Positions 1 to 5,942 of a stretch of 6,274 nt of DNA are shown here, one piece after another. The number at the start of each line of letters is the position of its first letter. The stretch's first letter is position 1. The DNA lies in contig CALEST010000097.1 of NCBI GenBank assembly GCA_937907555.1, forward strand, positions 1-6,274. The letters run 5' to 3'. A program made the translations under genes and the position numbers. Source of the DNA: an uncultured Sediminibacterium sp. (GTDB lineage Bacteria > Bacteroidota > Bacteroidia > Chitinophagales > Chitinophagaceae). The notes beneath the pieces are model-generated. The model was not told the DNA's origin, made no database searches, and saw nothing but the letters and a program-made list of their open reading frames with translations.

Positions 1-65
1 GAAAAGAAAATCGGCGTCAGAGGGTATTATGGTAATGGTTCTTAAATAGTTTAAACTTTTCATTC
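1..65. other. Left edge: possible 3' tail of an upstream gene plus leader of rsmE
   Basis: The first bases are open in all three plus-strand frames and each closes quickly (TAA at 33-35, TAA at 43-45, TAG at 47-49). Too little is present to choose a frame with certainty. The frame ending at 43-45 would give a tail reading EKKIGVRGYYGNGS, which I cannot assign to a family. The remaining 20 bases before rsmE are AT-rich and show no Shine-Dalgarno sequence, no convincing terminator hairpin and no full match to the Bacteroidota -7 box. Confidence 0.25.
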
Positions 66-767
66 ATGTCTGTTCCTTTTTTTTACGAATCTGAATTGCC
101 TGTTACTCCCGGATTGTTTACATTATCAGAAGACTCAAGTAAGCACTGCTCAGTTGTATTGCGTATGCAATTGGGCAACAAGATTGCATTAACGAATGGT
201 TTTGGATTGCAATGTTTGGGAGAAATAGTGGCAACGGATAAAAAGAAAACAGTGGTTCAGCTATCCAATCACAAACAGATAGAGAGAGCGCACCCACAGA
301 ATAGTATTGCCATTTCCTTTGTAAAGAATGCCGCAAGAATGGAATGGTTTCTTGAAAAAGCCACTGAAATTGGGATTGCTGCATTTTATCCGCTGATTGC
401 AGAAAGAACGGAAAGAACGCATTTTAAAAAAGAACGCTGGGAGCATATTCTGGTTTCTGCCATGTTGCAGAGTCAACAAGTCTTTAAACCTGTATTACAT
501 GATCCTATTTCGTATACAACTTTAATTCAGAGAGCGTATAATGGACATCTATTACTGGCTCATTGCGAAGAAGGTCCCAAGCAATTGCTTCAGTCAATTG
601 ATAAACAAAAAGACGCTTTACTTTTAATTGGACCCGAAGGAGATTTTTCCCCTGACGAAATTCATTTGGCTGAAAATGCAGGTGCAATTATGATTAGTCT
701 GGGTTCAACAAGGTTGAGAACAGAAACTGCCGGAATAGCAGCAGCTGTGCTTTTGCAGCATCGCTAA
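66..767 (+). CDS. rsmE: 16S rRNA (uracil(1498)-N(3))-methyltransferase RsmE
   Basis: RsmE transfers a methyl group from S-adenosylmethionine to N3 of U1498 in helix 44 of 16S rRNA, in the decoding region of the assembled 30S subunit. The 233-residue product has the normal family length. An N-terminal PUA-like RNA-binding part (about residues 1-72) is followed by a SPOUT (trefoil-knot) methyltransferase domain (about 78-231). Visible family motifs are KATEIG at 98-103, with the following RTERTHFKKERW region. GPEGDFS at 189-195 and LGSTRLRTETAG at 212-223 form the knot that binds the cofactor. The family motif is more often GPEGGF; the Asp at 193 is a mild variant that I believe is common in Bacteroidota. 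The ATG at 66 fits the usual start (MSVPFFYES). The transpeptidase gene begins 9-27 bases after the stop, so co-transcription is likely. Confidence 0.96.
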   Translation: MSVPFFYESELPVTPGLFTLSEDSSKHCSVVLRMQLGNKIALTNGFGLQCLGEIVATDKKKTVVQLSNHKQIERAHPQNSIAISFVKNAARMEWFLEKATEIGIAAFYPLIAERTERTHFKKERWEHILVSAMLQSQQVFKPVLHDPISYTTLIQRAYNGHLLLAHCEEGPKQLLQSIDKQKDALLLIGPEGDFSPDEIHLAENAGAIMISLGSTRLRTETAGIAAAVLLQHR

Positions 768-782
768 TCTTCTCACATGTTG

Positions 783-790
783 TATCTTAG
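783..790 (+). promoter_or_regulatory. Candidate -7 promoter element before the L,D-transpeptidase gene
   Basis: TATCTTAG matches the Bacteroidota -7 consensus TAnnTTTG at all fixed positions but one. It is followed by GCAGC and then the ATG at 795. No well-placed TTTG -33 element was found about 20 bases upstream; the nearest TTTTG, at 751-755, is too far away. If it is used, transcription would begin at or near 795, which would exclude the ATG at 777 and give an almost leaderless mRNA. The match could be chance in AT-rich sequence. Confidence 0.3.
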
Positions 791-794
791 CAGC

Positions 795-2390
795 ATGCGT
801 ACGTCTTTTTTTTCCTTATTGGGATTTTTTATTTTTCTGGGTTTTTCCTGTGGTTGGAACAATGCCACTGAAAAAGAAGTTACCAGAGATAGTTCAATCA
901 CCATAACTACTTCTTACAATCCTCTTTTTCTGGATAGTGCGAGTATGCAACTATTTATTGATGGAAAAGATTGGGTAAAGCCATTTAGCAAACAAATACT
1001 GGACTTTTATACAGATCGAAATTTTGAATTTGCCTGGTTCGATTCTACAGGTTTATCTGAGCAGGCGCATCATTTTTTTAATTTACAGAACGATTATATA
1101 ACCCGATTATCGGATAGTTCTTTATTCAATCAGCAGTTTCAGGATTTATATACAGCTTATGCAAATAAAACAGCCCGGCAAATTGTGGCGAACAGGGAAG
1201 TGGTAAATACAGAATTATTGTTTACTGCACAGTTTTTTGTGTATGCTGAGAAAATGTACAAAGGGGCGAATATTCAACTGGCTGACCTGGGCTGGTATAT
1301 CCCCAGAAAAAAAGTAAATCTTCACGCGCTGCTCGATTCTGTAATTGAAAATAAAGCAACAGAGCTGGCTAATTATGCCCCGGTAAGTTTGCAGTATCCC
1401 AGAATGGAGAAATGGTTGTTTCGTTTGGCAGAAATGCAAAAATCGGAACTTGCCGATTCACTGCCCCGTTTAAAAAAATCCCTGAAGAGTGGAGATACAA
1501 GCTCTTTAATTCTCAGAATTAAAAACCGCTTGCGTTTTTTACAGGGCGATGACTTAACCAGCAATAATCTTTTTGACACGAGTCTTGTATTGGCTGTGAA
1601 AAAATTTCAGGAAAGACATGGAATTGATAAGGATGGCATTATTGGCAACAAAGTGATAGAAGACCTGAATATTCCTATCCGGAAAAGAATGGAGCAATTA
1701 CTCATCAATATGGAAAGGGCCAGGTGGATGCCTTCTATGCAAGACAGTACCTATGTGCTGGTGAATATTCCGGAATTCAGACTGCGGGTATTTGAGGAGG
1801 GTAAAAATATTCTGCAGATGAATGTAATTGTAGGTTCCGAAGCTAACAATACTGTAATATTTAATGGCAATCTTCAGTTTGTGGTATTTAGTCCTTACTG
1901 GAATGTGCCAGAGAGTATTGTTAGAAAAGAGCTCCTGCCTGCCATTAGCAGAAACAAAAATTATATTGCCAGTCATAATATGGAAGTAACTGGTTATGTA
2001 AAGGGACTTCCTCAAATAAGACAGAAGCCGGGCGCAAACAACGCATTGGGAAGAGTAAAATTTTTATTCCCCAACAACTTTAATATTTATTTGCACGATA
2101 CGCCGAACCGAAATCTTTTTGCACAAACCAACAGGGGATTAAGCCACGGCTGTATTCGGATTGCCGAGCCCAAAAAATTTGCTGAGTTTCTCTTGCGTGA
2201 TCAACCCAGCTTTACCAGCACGGCCATTGATAGTCTGATGTTGCTGGAAAAAGAAAAATGGGTAACCTTAAAAAAGAAAATTCCCGTATTTCTGGTGTAT
2301 TTTACTTCCTGGGTAGATGCTTCGGGAGAATTGCATTTCAGAAGAGATATATATAAGCACGATCAGAAGATGGCTACAAAATTATTTTAA
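795..2390 (+). CDS. YcbB/LdtD-like L,D-transpeptidase (YkuD domain) with peptidoglycan-binding domain
   Basis: This is a periplasmic peptidoglycan crosslinking enzyme. The family uses a catalytic Cys to make 3-3 (L,D) crosslinks between meso-diaminopimelate residues, or to attach other acceptors. Residues are numbered from the upstream ATG at 777. The order is a hydrophobic signal segment (7-25), an LdtD-type scaffold domain (about 55-235), and a peptidoglycan-binding-like segment (about 243-300, containing FDTSLVLAVKKFQERHGID). The YkuD catalytic domain (about 324-475) follows. SHGCIRI at 456-462 carries the nucleophile Cys459 and His457; His440 lies upstream at the family spacing, and YWNVP at 374-378 is typical of the YcbB group. 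I prefer ATG 795 because it gives a compact signal peptide starting MRTSFF; ATG 777 adds six residues and cannot be excluded. The Cys after LGFS could be a lipidation site, but that lipobox is weak. It lies 16 bases before the GNAT gene. Confidence 0.93.
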   Translation: MRTSFFSLLGFFIFLGFSCGWNNATEKEVTRDSSITITTSYNPLFLDSASMQLFIDGKDWVKPFSKQILDFYTDRNFEFAWFDSTGLSEQAHHFFNLQNDYITRLSDSSLFNQQFQDLYTAYANKTARQIVANREVVNTELLFTAQFFVYAEKMYKGANIQLADLGWYIPRKKVNLHALLDSVIENKATELANYAPVSLQYPRMEKWLFRLAEMQKSELADSLPRLKKSLKSGDTSSLILRIKNRLRFLQGDDLTSNNLFDTSLVLAVKKFQERHGIDKDGIIGNKVIEDLNIPIRKRMEQLLINMERARWMPSMQDSTYVLVNIPEFRLRVFEEGKNILQMNVIVGSEANNTVIFNGNLQFVVFSPYWNVPESIVRKELLPAISRNKNYIASHNMEVTGYVKGLPQIRQKPGANNALGRVKFLFPNNFNIYLHDTPNRNLFAQTNRGLSHGCIRIAEPKKFAEFLLRDQPSFTSTAIDSLMLLEKEKWVTLKKKIPVFLVYFTSWVDASGELHFRRDIYKHDQKMATKLF

Positions 2391-2406
2391 CCTTAAACTA
2401 TTCATT

Positions 2407-3579
2407 ATGCAAGTAGCAGAAGTAAAGGACGCACAATTAGCCTGGGACTTTCTTGAAGTGAATGCCATGATGAATGCCGGGAATCCCAACTATATTCGTG
2501 CTTTAAACAACGAAGTGAATGAGGTTTTTGATCCTGCCAAGAATAAAAATTTTAAATGGGGAAAGGCAAAACGCTGGGTGGCTTTTGCAGACAATGGAGA
2601 ACCCATTGGACGAATAGCTGCATTCACCAATGAAAAATACATTAATAAAGGAACAGAATTTAAAACCGGTGGCGTTGGTTTTTTCGATTGTATCAACGAT
2701 CAGGCAACAGCAAATGTATTGTTTGACACTGCAAAGCAATGGTTGATTTCTGAAGGCATGGAAGCTATGGATGGTCCTATTAATTTTGGAGACAGAGACA
2801 AATGGTGGGGATTGATGGTGGAAGGATTTGAGCAGGAACCCATGTATGGGATGTCTTATAATCCCTCTTATTACAAGGAATTGTTTGAGGGATATGGTTT
2901 TCAGAACTATTACAATCAGTACTACTATTACATGAATGTAGATGATCCGCTTCCGGAGAAATTTCCAGAACGGTACGAAAAGTTCAATGCAAAACCAGGT
3001 TATTCAGTTAAACATGTTAAGCTTCGTCATCTGGAAAAATATGCAGGGGATTTTGCAACGGTGTACAATGCCGCCTGGGCACAACACGGAGAGGCCAAGG
3101 AAATTACCAAAGAGCAAGTGGTAAAGCTCTTCAAGAAAATGAAGCCCATCATGGACGAGCGAGTGGTCTGGTTTGCCTATTACAAAGAAGACCCAATAGC
3201 CATGTTCATTAATATTCCGGACCTGAATCAATATTTTAAATATTTCAATGGGCAGTTCGGGCTTATGCAAAAACTGCAGCTGTTATGGATGAAATGGAGG
3301 GGAACCAATAAACGATTAACCGGACTTGCTTTTGGCGTGGTGCCCAAGTATCAGGCATTGGGTGTGGACAGTTACCTGATTTATGCTGCCGGCCTTCAAT
3401 TACAGGGTAAGGGCTGGTATCTCCAGTACGAAATGGGCTGGGCCGGAGACTGGAATCCTAAAATGGTGAATATTTACAAAAGCCTGGGAGGAAAGCAAAG
3501 CAGACAGATGGTGACTTACCGTTATATTTTCAACGAAAAATATCCTTTCGAAAGGCATCCTGAGATGGACTATAAATAA
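2407..3579 (+). CDS. GNAT-fold acyltransferase-like protein, YghO-like family
   Basis: This 390-residue cytosolic protein looks like the large GNAT-fold group that includes E. coli YghO; substrate and reaction are unknown. The N-terminal half has the RIAAF strand (69-73), GFFDC (91-95), and the signature DGPINFGDRDKWWGLMVEGF (122-141) followed by a SYNPSYY stretch (150-156). The C-terminal half resembles GNAT motif A, GVVPKYQALGVDSYLIYAAG (310-329), where acetyl-CoA pyrophosphate would bind. A motif-B-like part follows from EMGWAGDWNPKMVNIYKSLG (342-361). An unusually Tyr-rich patch, NYYNQYYYYM, lies at 167-176. I chose ATG 2407 because the reading frame upstream of it lies inside the transpeptidase gene, whereas 2407 gives a clean 16-base gap and a family-like start (MQVAEVKDAQ). 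No signal peptide or membrane segment is seen. The family call is from remembered sequence style, so acyltransferase activity is inferred. Confidence 0.82.
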   Translation: MQVAEVKDAQLAWDFLEVNAMMNAGNPNYIRALNNEVNEVFDPAKNKNFKWGKAKRWVAFADNGEPIGRIAAFTNEKYINKGTEFKTGGVGFFDCINDQATANVLFDTAKQWLISEGMEAMDGPINFGDRDKWWGLMVEGFEQEPMYGMSYNPSYYKELFEGYGFQNYYNQYYYYMNVDDPLPEKFPERYEKFNAKPGYSVKHVKLRHLEKYAGDFATVYNAAWAQHGEAKEITKEQVVKLFKKMKPIMDERVVWFAYYKEDPIAMFINIPDLNQYFKYFNGQFGLMQKLQLLWMKWRGTNKRLTGLAFGVVPKYQALGVDSYLIYAAGLQLQGKGWYLQYEMGWAGDWNPKMVNIYKSLGGKQSRQMVTYRYIFNEKYPFERHPEMDYK

Positions 3580-3581
3580 GT

Positions 3582-3589
3582 TATATTGC
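3582..3589 (+). promoter_or_regulatory. Weak -7-like element before dnaX
   Basis: The sequence TATATTGCAGC lies between the stop of the GNAT gene and the dnaX ATG. It resembles the Bacteroidota form TAnnTTTG followed by GCAGC, but with one T too few. No good -33 TTTG was seen at the right spacing. It could give dnaX its own transcription start with a leader of about 5-10 bases. Read-through from the upstream genes, only 20 bases away, is equally possible. Confidence 0.22.
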
Positions 3590-3599
3590 AGCAATTTCT

Positions 3600-5411
3600 A
3601 TGGAGAATTTTGTAGTATCAGCCCGAAAATACCGTCCTCAGAACTTTAATACAGTTGTGGGGCAGCAACATATTACCACAACCCTGAAGAATGCCATCCG
3701 CAATCAGCAGCTGGCACATGCTTTTTTGTTTTGTGGTCCAAGAGGAGTGGGTAAAACCACTTGCGCCAGAATCCTCGCCAAGACCATCAACTGTATCAAT
3801 CCAACACCGGAAGGCGAAGCTTGTAATACCTGTACCAGCTGTGTATCCTTTGATGCGGGTACATCCATGAATATTCATGAACTGGATGCGGCCAGCAATA
3901 ACTCGGTAGACGATATCCGGGCGCTGGTAGAACAGGTTCGTTTTGCTCCGCAGGCTGGTAAATACAAAGTATATATTGTGGACGAGGTTCATATGTTAAG
4001 TTCCAGTGCCTTCAATGCATTTTTGAAAACATTGGAAGAACCTCCACCCTTTGCCATATTTATTTTGGCAACTACCGAAAAGCATAAAATTCTGCCTACC
4101 ATATTAAGTCGTTGTCAGATTTTTGATTTTAAAAGAATTACCAACAACGATACGGTAGAACACCTGCAGGAAATTGCTATCAAGGAAAATATCAATGCAG
4201 AAAAAGCCGCTTTGCAGGTAATTGCTCAAAAGAGCGAGGGTTGTATGCGTGATTCACTGAGTATCCTCGATAAAATTGTGAGTTTCACCAATGGTACGGT
4301 TACTTATCAGAATACGCTGGAGCACCTGAATATTTTAGACGAAGATTATTTCTTTCAATTGCTGGAATGCATGCAGCAACAGGATATGGCGGGAGCCATG
4401 CTGCTATATGATCAGATCAACCGCAAAGGTTTCGAAGGGGATCTGGTATTGAACGGATTTGCTGAATTCATTCGCAACTTGCTGGTTTGCAAAGACACCA
4501 AGTCGGCTTCCTTACTGGAAGTGGTAGAAGGGATGCAACAAAAATACCAGCAGGTAGCCGGCCAAACTTCTTTGAGCTATCTGGTGAGCGCGCTGAATAT
4601 CCTGAATGATACAGAAGTAAATTATAAAATGGCGCGCAACAAAAGATTGCACGTAGAGCTGGCACTGATTAAGCTTAGCTTTTTGCAACAAGCCATTGAA
4701 CTGACTCAGGATAAGTCGGGTGTCTCAAAAAAAAAACGGGTTGATGGTCCCATAGCTTTTAAGGCAAGACCTATACAATCATTGGTGCCACCTGTTCCAG
4801 CTGGCTCAGCTTCTCTTTCAAATATTTCTACTGCTGTTGCACCTTCAACTGCAACACAACAAACGGGTATGGGCAATCAGGCTCCTGCTGCTAAATTGTA
4901 TGTAGAGAAGACAGCCCCAGCAGTGGCCCCACCAACCGGCACTTTAAAATCAGGGCCTAAAAAATCTTTGCTGGAAGCATTAAAAGAGAAAGCGGGTGCT
5001 GCTTATCAGATTGAAGAAGTAAAAGAAGCTCGGCCGCTAACGGAAGAAACGCTTCGCAGTTTCTGGGAATCTTATATCAAACAACTGGAACAACAGTTGA
5101 AACATTCTGCTGTTGGTACTTTCAAGATTGCGAGTTTAGAAATTGACAATGATATTCATTTTACGGTAAGGGTTTCAGCAGTTACAGCGCAAAAATTCAT
5201 TGAATCGGAGAAGATGGTATTGTTGGAGCAATTGCACAATCAGTTTAATAATCGTGCCATCAATTTTACCATTTTAGTGGAAGAGGGAGAACGAGAAGAC
5301 GTGCCTTTGCATATGCGCCTCAATAGCAAACAAAGATTTGAACGCATTGCAGAACAGTATCCCCTGGTAAAAGAATTGAGAGATCGGTTGAAGTTAGAAA
5401 TTGATTATTAA
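3600..5411 (+). CDS. dnaX: DNA polymerase III subunit gamma/tau (DnaX)
   Basis: DnaX is the ATPase of the clamp loader, which opens and loads the beta sliding clamp; the long tau form also tethers polymerase cores and DnaB helicase. The 603-residue product has the AAA+ module at about 1-240. It shows Walker A GPRGVGKT (46-53), a four-Cys zinc module (Cys65, 75, 78, 81), and Walker B VYIVDEVHML (124-133). Sensor 1 lies around ATTE (157-160), the arginine finger is SRC (170-172), and sensor 2 is GCMRDS (214-219). Domain III, the collar region, spans about 245-370. A Pro/Ala/Thr-rich low-complexity linker (about 380-455) leads to a C-terminal tau domain (about 478-603). A ten-A run at codons 376-379 sits at the core/linker junction and may cause production of a gamma form (separate entry). 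The start MENFVVSARKYRPQNF is canonical for the family. The stop overlaps the stop of the convergent regulator gene. Confidence 0.97.
   Translation: MENFVVSARKYRPQNFNTVVGQQHITTTLKNAIRNQQLAHAFLFCGPRGVGKTTCARILAKTINCINPTPEGEACNTCTSCVSFDAGTSMNIHELDAASNNSVDDIRALVEQVRFAPQAGKYKVYIVDEVHMLSSSAFNAFLKTLEEPPPFAIFILATTEKHKILPTILSRCQIFDFKRITNNDTVEHLQEIAIKENINAEKAALQVIAQKSEGCMRDSLSILDKIVSFTNGTVTYQNTLEHLNILDEDYFFQLLECMQQQDMAGAMLLYDQINRKGFEGDLVLNGFAEFIRNLLVCKDTKSASLLEVVEGMQQKYQQVAGQTSLSYLVSALNILNDTEVNYKMARNKRLHVELALIKLSFLQQAIELTQDKSGVSKKKRVDGPIAFKARPIQSLVPPVPAGSASLSNISTAVAPSTATQQTGMGNQAPAAKLYVEKTAPAVAPPTGTLKSGPKKSLLEALKEKAGAAYQIEEVKEARPLTEETLRSFWESYIKQLEQQLKHSAVGTFKIASLEIDNDIHFTVRVSAVTAQKFIESEKMVLLEQLHNQFNNRAINFTILVEEGEREDVPLHMRLNSKQRFERIAEQYPLVKELRDRLKLEIDY
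4727..4744 (+). promoter_or_regulatory. Candidate programmed slippage/frameshift site in dnaX (A10 run with nearby stops)
   Basis: Ten consecutive A residues (4727-4736) are read in frame as TCA AAA AAA AAA CGG, giving Ser376 and Lys377-379, then Arg380. The run contains the slippery heptamer pattern A AAA AAA in the proper phase. A shift to -1, or one extra A in the mRNA, gives ACG GGT TGA, so the protein ends with Thr-Gly at 381 residues (stop 4742-4744). A shift to +1, or one A lost, ends at TAG 4753-4755, giving 384 residues. Either product would keep the ATPase core and collar and lose the tau tail. E. coli dnaX uses A AAA AAG ribosomal frameshifting and T. thermophilus dnaX uses an A9 transcriptional slippage run, both for the gamma subunit. 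No strong downstream stem-loop was found, only a 3-bp GGG/CCC pairing (4738-4740 with 4749-4751). An AGGA at 4708-4711 lies 15 bases upstream. Slippage by RNA polymerase therefore seems more likely. Confidence 0.62.
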
Positions 5412-5848
5412 GTCTTGGGTGGCCATTCCCCTTTTGCATTGGGGATAGGGTCTCCGTGTGGATCAATAGAAGGGTATTGCAGAAACTGATCCAGTTTATC
5501 AATCAGTTTTTTGCTTTGAATATGTTCCAGTTGTTCTGCTACTTCATGCACTTCATCCCAGTTAAAAGCCAGTTTCTCGTGTAGGAAAGTTTCCCATAAG
5601 CGGTGTTTACGTACAATTTCAATGGCTCTTTTTTTACCCTCCTTGGTTAAGGAAGACTTGCCGTATCGTTCGTATTGAATCAGCTTTTTGTCTTTTAACT
5701 TTTTCAGCATATCGTTTACAGAAGCGGGTTTCACTCCCAGATGGGCAGCAATTTCATTGGTGCCAGCTTCTTCCTTTTCTCCAACTTCAATGGTTAGTTT
5801 AAAGAGCCCTTTTAAATAATTTTCTTCTGTATACGATAACACTTGCAT
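5408..5848 (-). CDS. MntR/DtxR-family metal-dependent transcriptional repressor
   Basis: This is a cytosolic regulator that, in its family, binds Mn(II) or Fe(II) and then operator DNA to repress metal-uptake genes. The 146-residue product has an N-terminal winged helix-turn-helix (about 5-71; recognition region around VKPASVNDMLKKLKDK, 39-54) and a dimerisation/metal-binding domain (about 72-130). It lacks the SH3-like third domain of long DtxR proteins, as does the 142-residue Bacillus subtilis MntR. By eye alignment, His82, Glu86, Glu105, Glu108 and His109 fall on known ligand positions. Glu105 replaces the DtxR Cys102, as in MntR, and His101 matches DtxR His98. Asn10 occupies the place of MntR Asp8 / DtxR Met10, and Lys13 that of MntR Glu11, so metal preference cannot be read with confidence. 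The DPHGDPIP stretch (129-136) is a family mark. The gene diverges from a TonB-dependent receptor, with a palindrome in the spacer. ATG 5848 gives a normal N-terminus. Confidence 0.92.
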   Translation of the reverse strand: MQVLSYTEENYLKGLFKLTIEVGEKEEAGTNEIAAHLGVKPASVNDMLKKLKDKKLIQYERYGKSSLTKEGKKRAIEIVRKHRLWETFLHEKLAFNWDEVHEVAEQLEHIQSKKLIDKLDQFLQYPSIDPHGDPIPNAKGEWPPKT

Positions 5849-5880
5849 GGGTTAAAAATACACTAAAATCAAAATAAATA

Positions 5881-5912
5881 TTTGTTAGGCTCGTCTAACA
5901 TTTATAGTTTTA
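5881..5912 (+). promoter_or_regulatory. Candidate promoter of the TonB-dependent receptor gene
   Basis: A TTTG at 5881-5884 fits the Bacteroidota -33 element. It is followed after 20 bases by TAGTTTTA (5905-5912), which matches the -7 consensus TAnnTTTG at all but the last base. The spacing is in the range known for the Bacteroidota primary sigma factor. Transcription would start around 5916-5920, leaving a leader of roughly 25 bases before ATG 5943. The palindrome at 5883-5900 overlaps the -33 element and fills most of the spacer, a position where a bound repressor would block RNA polymerase. Confidence 0.5.
5883..5900. promoter_or_regulatory. Operator-like palindrome, probable binding site of the adjacent MntR/DtxR-type regulator
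   Basis: TGTTAGGCTCGTCTAACA is an inverted repeat with 8-base arms (TGTTAGGC and GTCTAACA) around a central TC, with one mismatched pair. The outer six bases of each arm pair perfectly. The length and the TTAGG...CTAA core resemble DtxR/IdeR-type sites (consensus TTAGGTTAGCCTAACCTAA) more than the B. subtilis MntR box. It lies 34 bases upstream of the regulator start codon and 42 bases upstream of the receptor start codon, so one bound dimer pair could control both genes. I saw no second copy in the window. Assignment to this regulator is inferred from adjacency and site form. Confidence 0.68.
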
Positions 5913-5942
5913 CTCCGAAATTCACCAAATACAATCCAGGCA

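Larger units (their letters stand above)
5849..5942. other. Divergent intergenic spacer between the regulator and the TonB-dependent receptor
   Basis: This 94-base, strongly AT-rich spacer holds the control signals of both divergent genes: an operator-like palindrome and a candidate receptor promoter (own entries). On the minus strand, before the regulator, TTATTTTG and TATTTTTA each match TAnnTTTG at all but one fixed position. Neither has a convincing -33 partner, so I do not call a regulator promoter. No Shine-Dalgarno sequence is seen before either start codon, which is normal for Bacteroidota. Confidence 0.6.

Noticed and set aside
806..813. T8 run in the transpeptidase signal peptide (and a similar T8 at 77-84 in rsmE) as a phase-variation tract.
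   Set aside because: Phe codons in hydrophobic or aromatic stretches of an AT-rich genome explain them. Eight bases is short for phase variation, and neither housekeeping-type gene is a usual target.
1698..2015. Minus-strand open frame of 105 residues opposite the transpeptidase gene.
   Set aside because: It overlaps the YkuD catalytic domain coding region in antisense and its translation has no family features.
2317..2406. Upstream extension of the GNAT gene into the transpeptidase gene.
   Set aside because: The extra 30 residues lie in a different frame over the conserved end of the transpeptidase gene and do not resemble the family. ATG 2407 gives a clean start.
3618..3992. Minus-strand open frame of 124 residues opposite dnaX.
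   Set aside because: It lies opposite the highly conserved Walker A and Walker B coding region, and its product has no recognisable motif. It is a shadow of dnaX.
4738..4771. Stem-loop downstream of the dnaX A run as a frameshift stimulator.
   Set aside because: Only short pairings were found (GGG with CCC at 4749-4751; GGTC 4746-4749 with GACC 4768-4771). These are too weak to claim as a stimulatory structure without folding calculations.
5427..5445. TCCCC/GGGGA hairpin near the convergent gene ends as a terminator.
   Set aside because: The stem is only 5 bp with a 9-base loop, it lies inside the regulator coding sequence, and no T tract follows on either strand.
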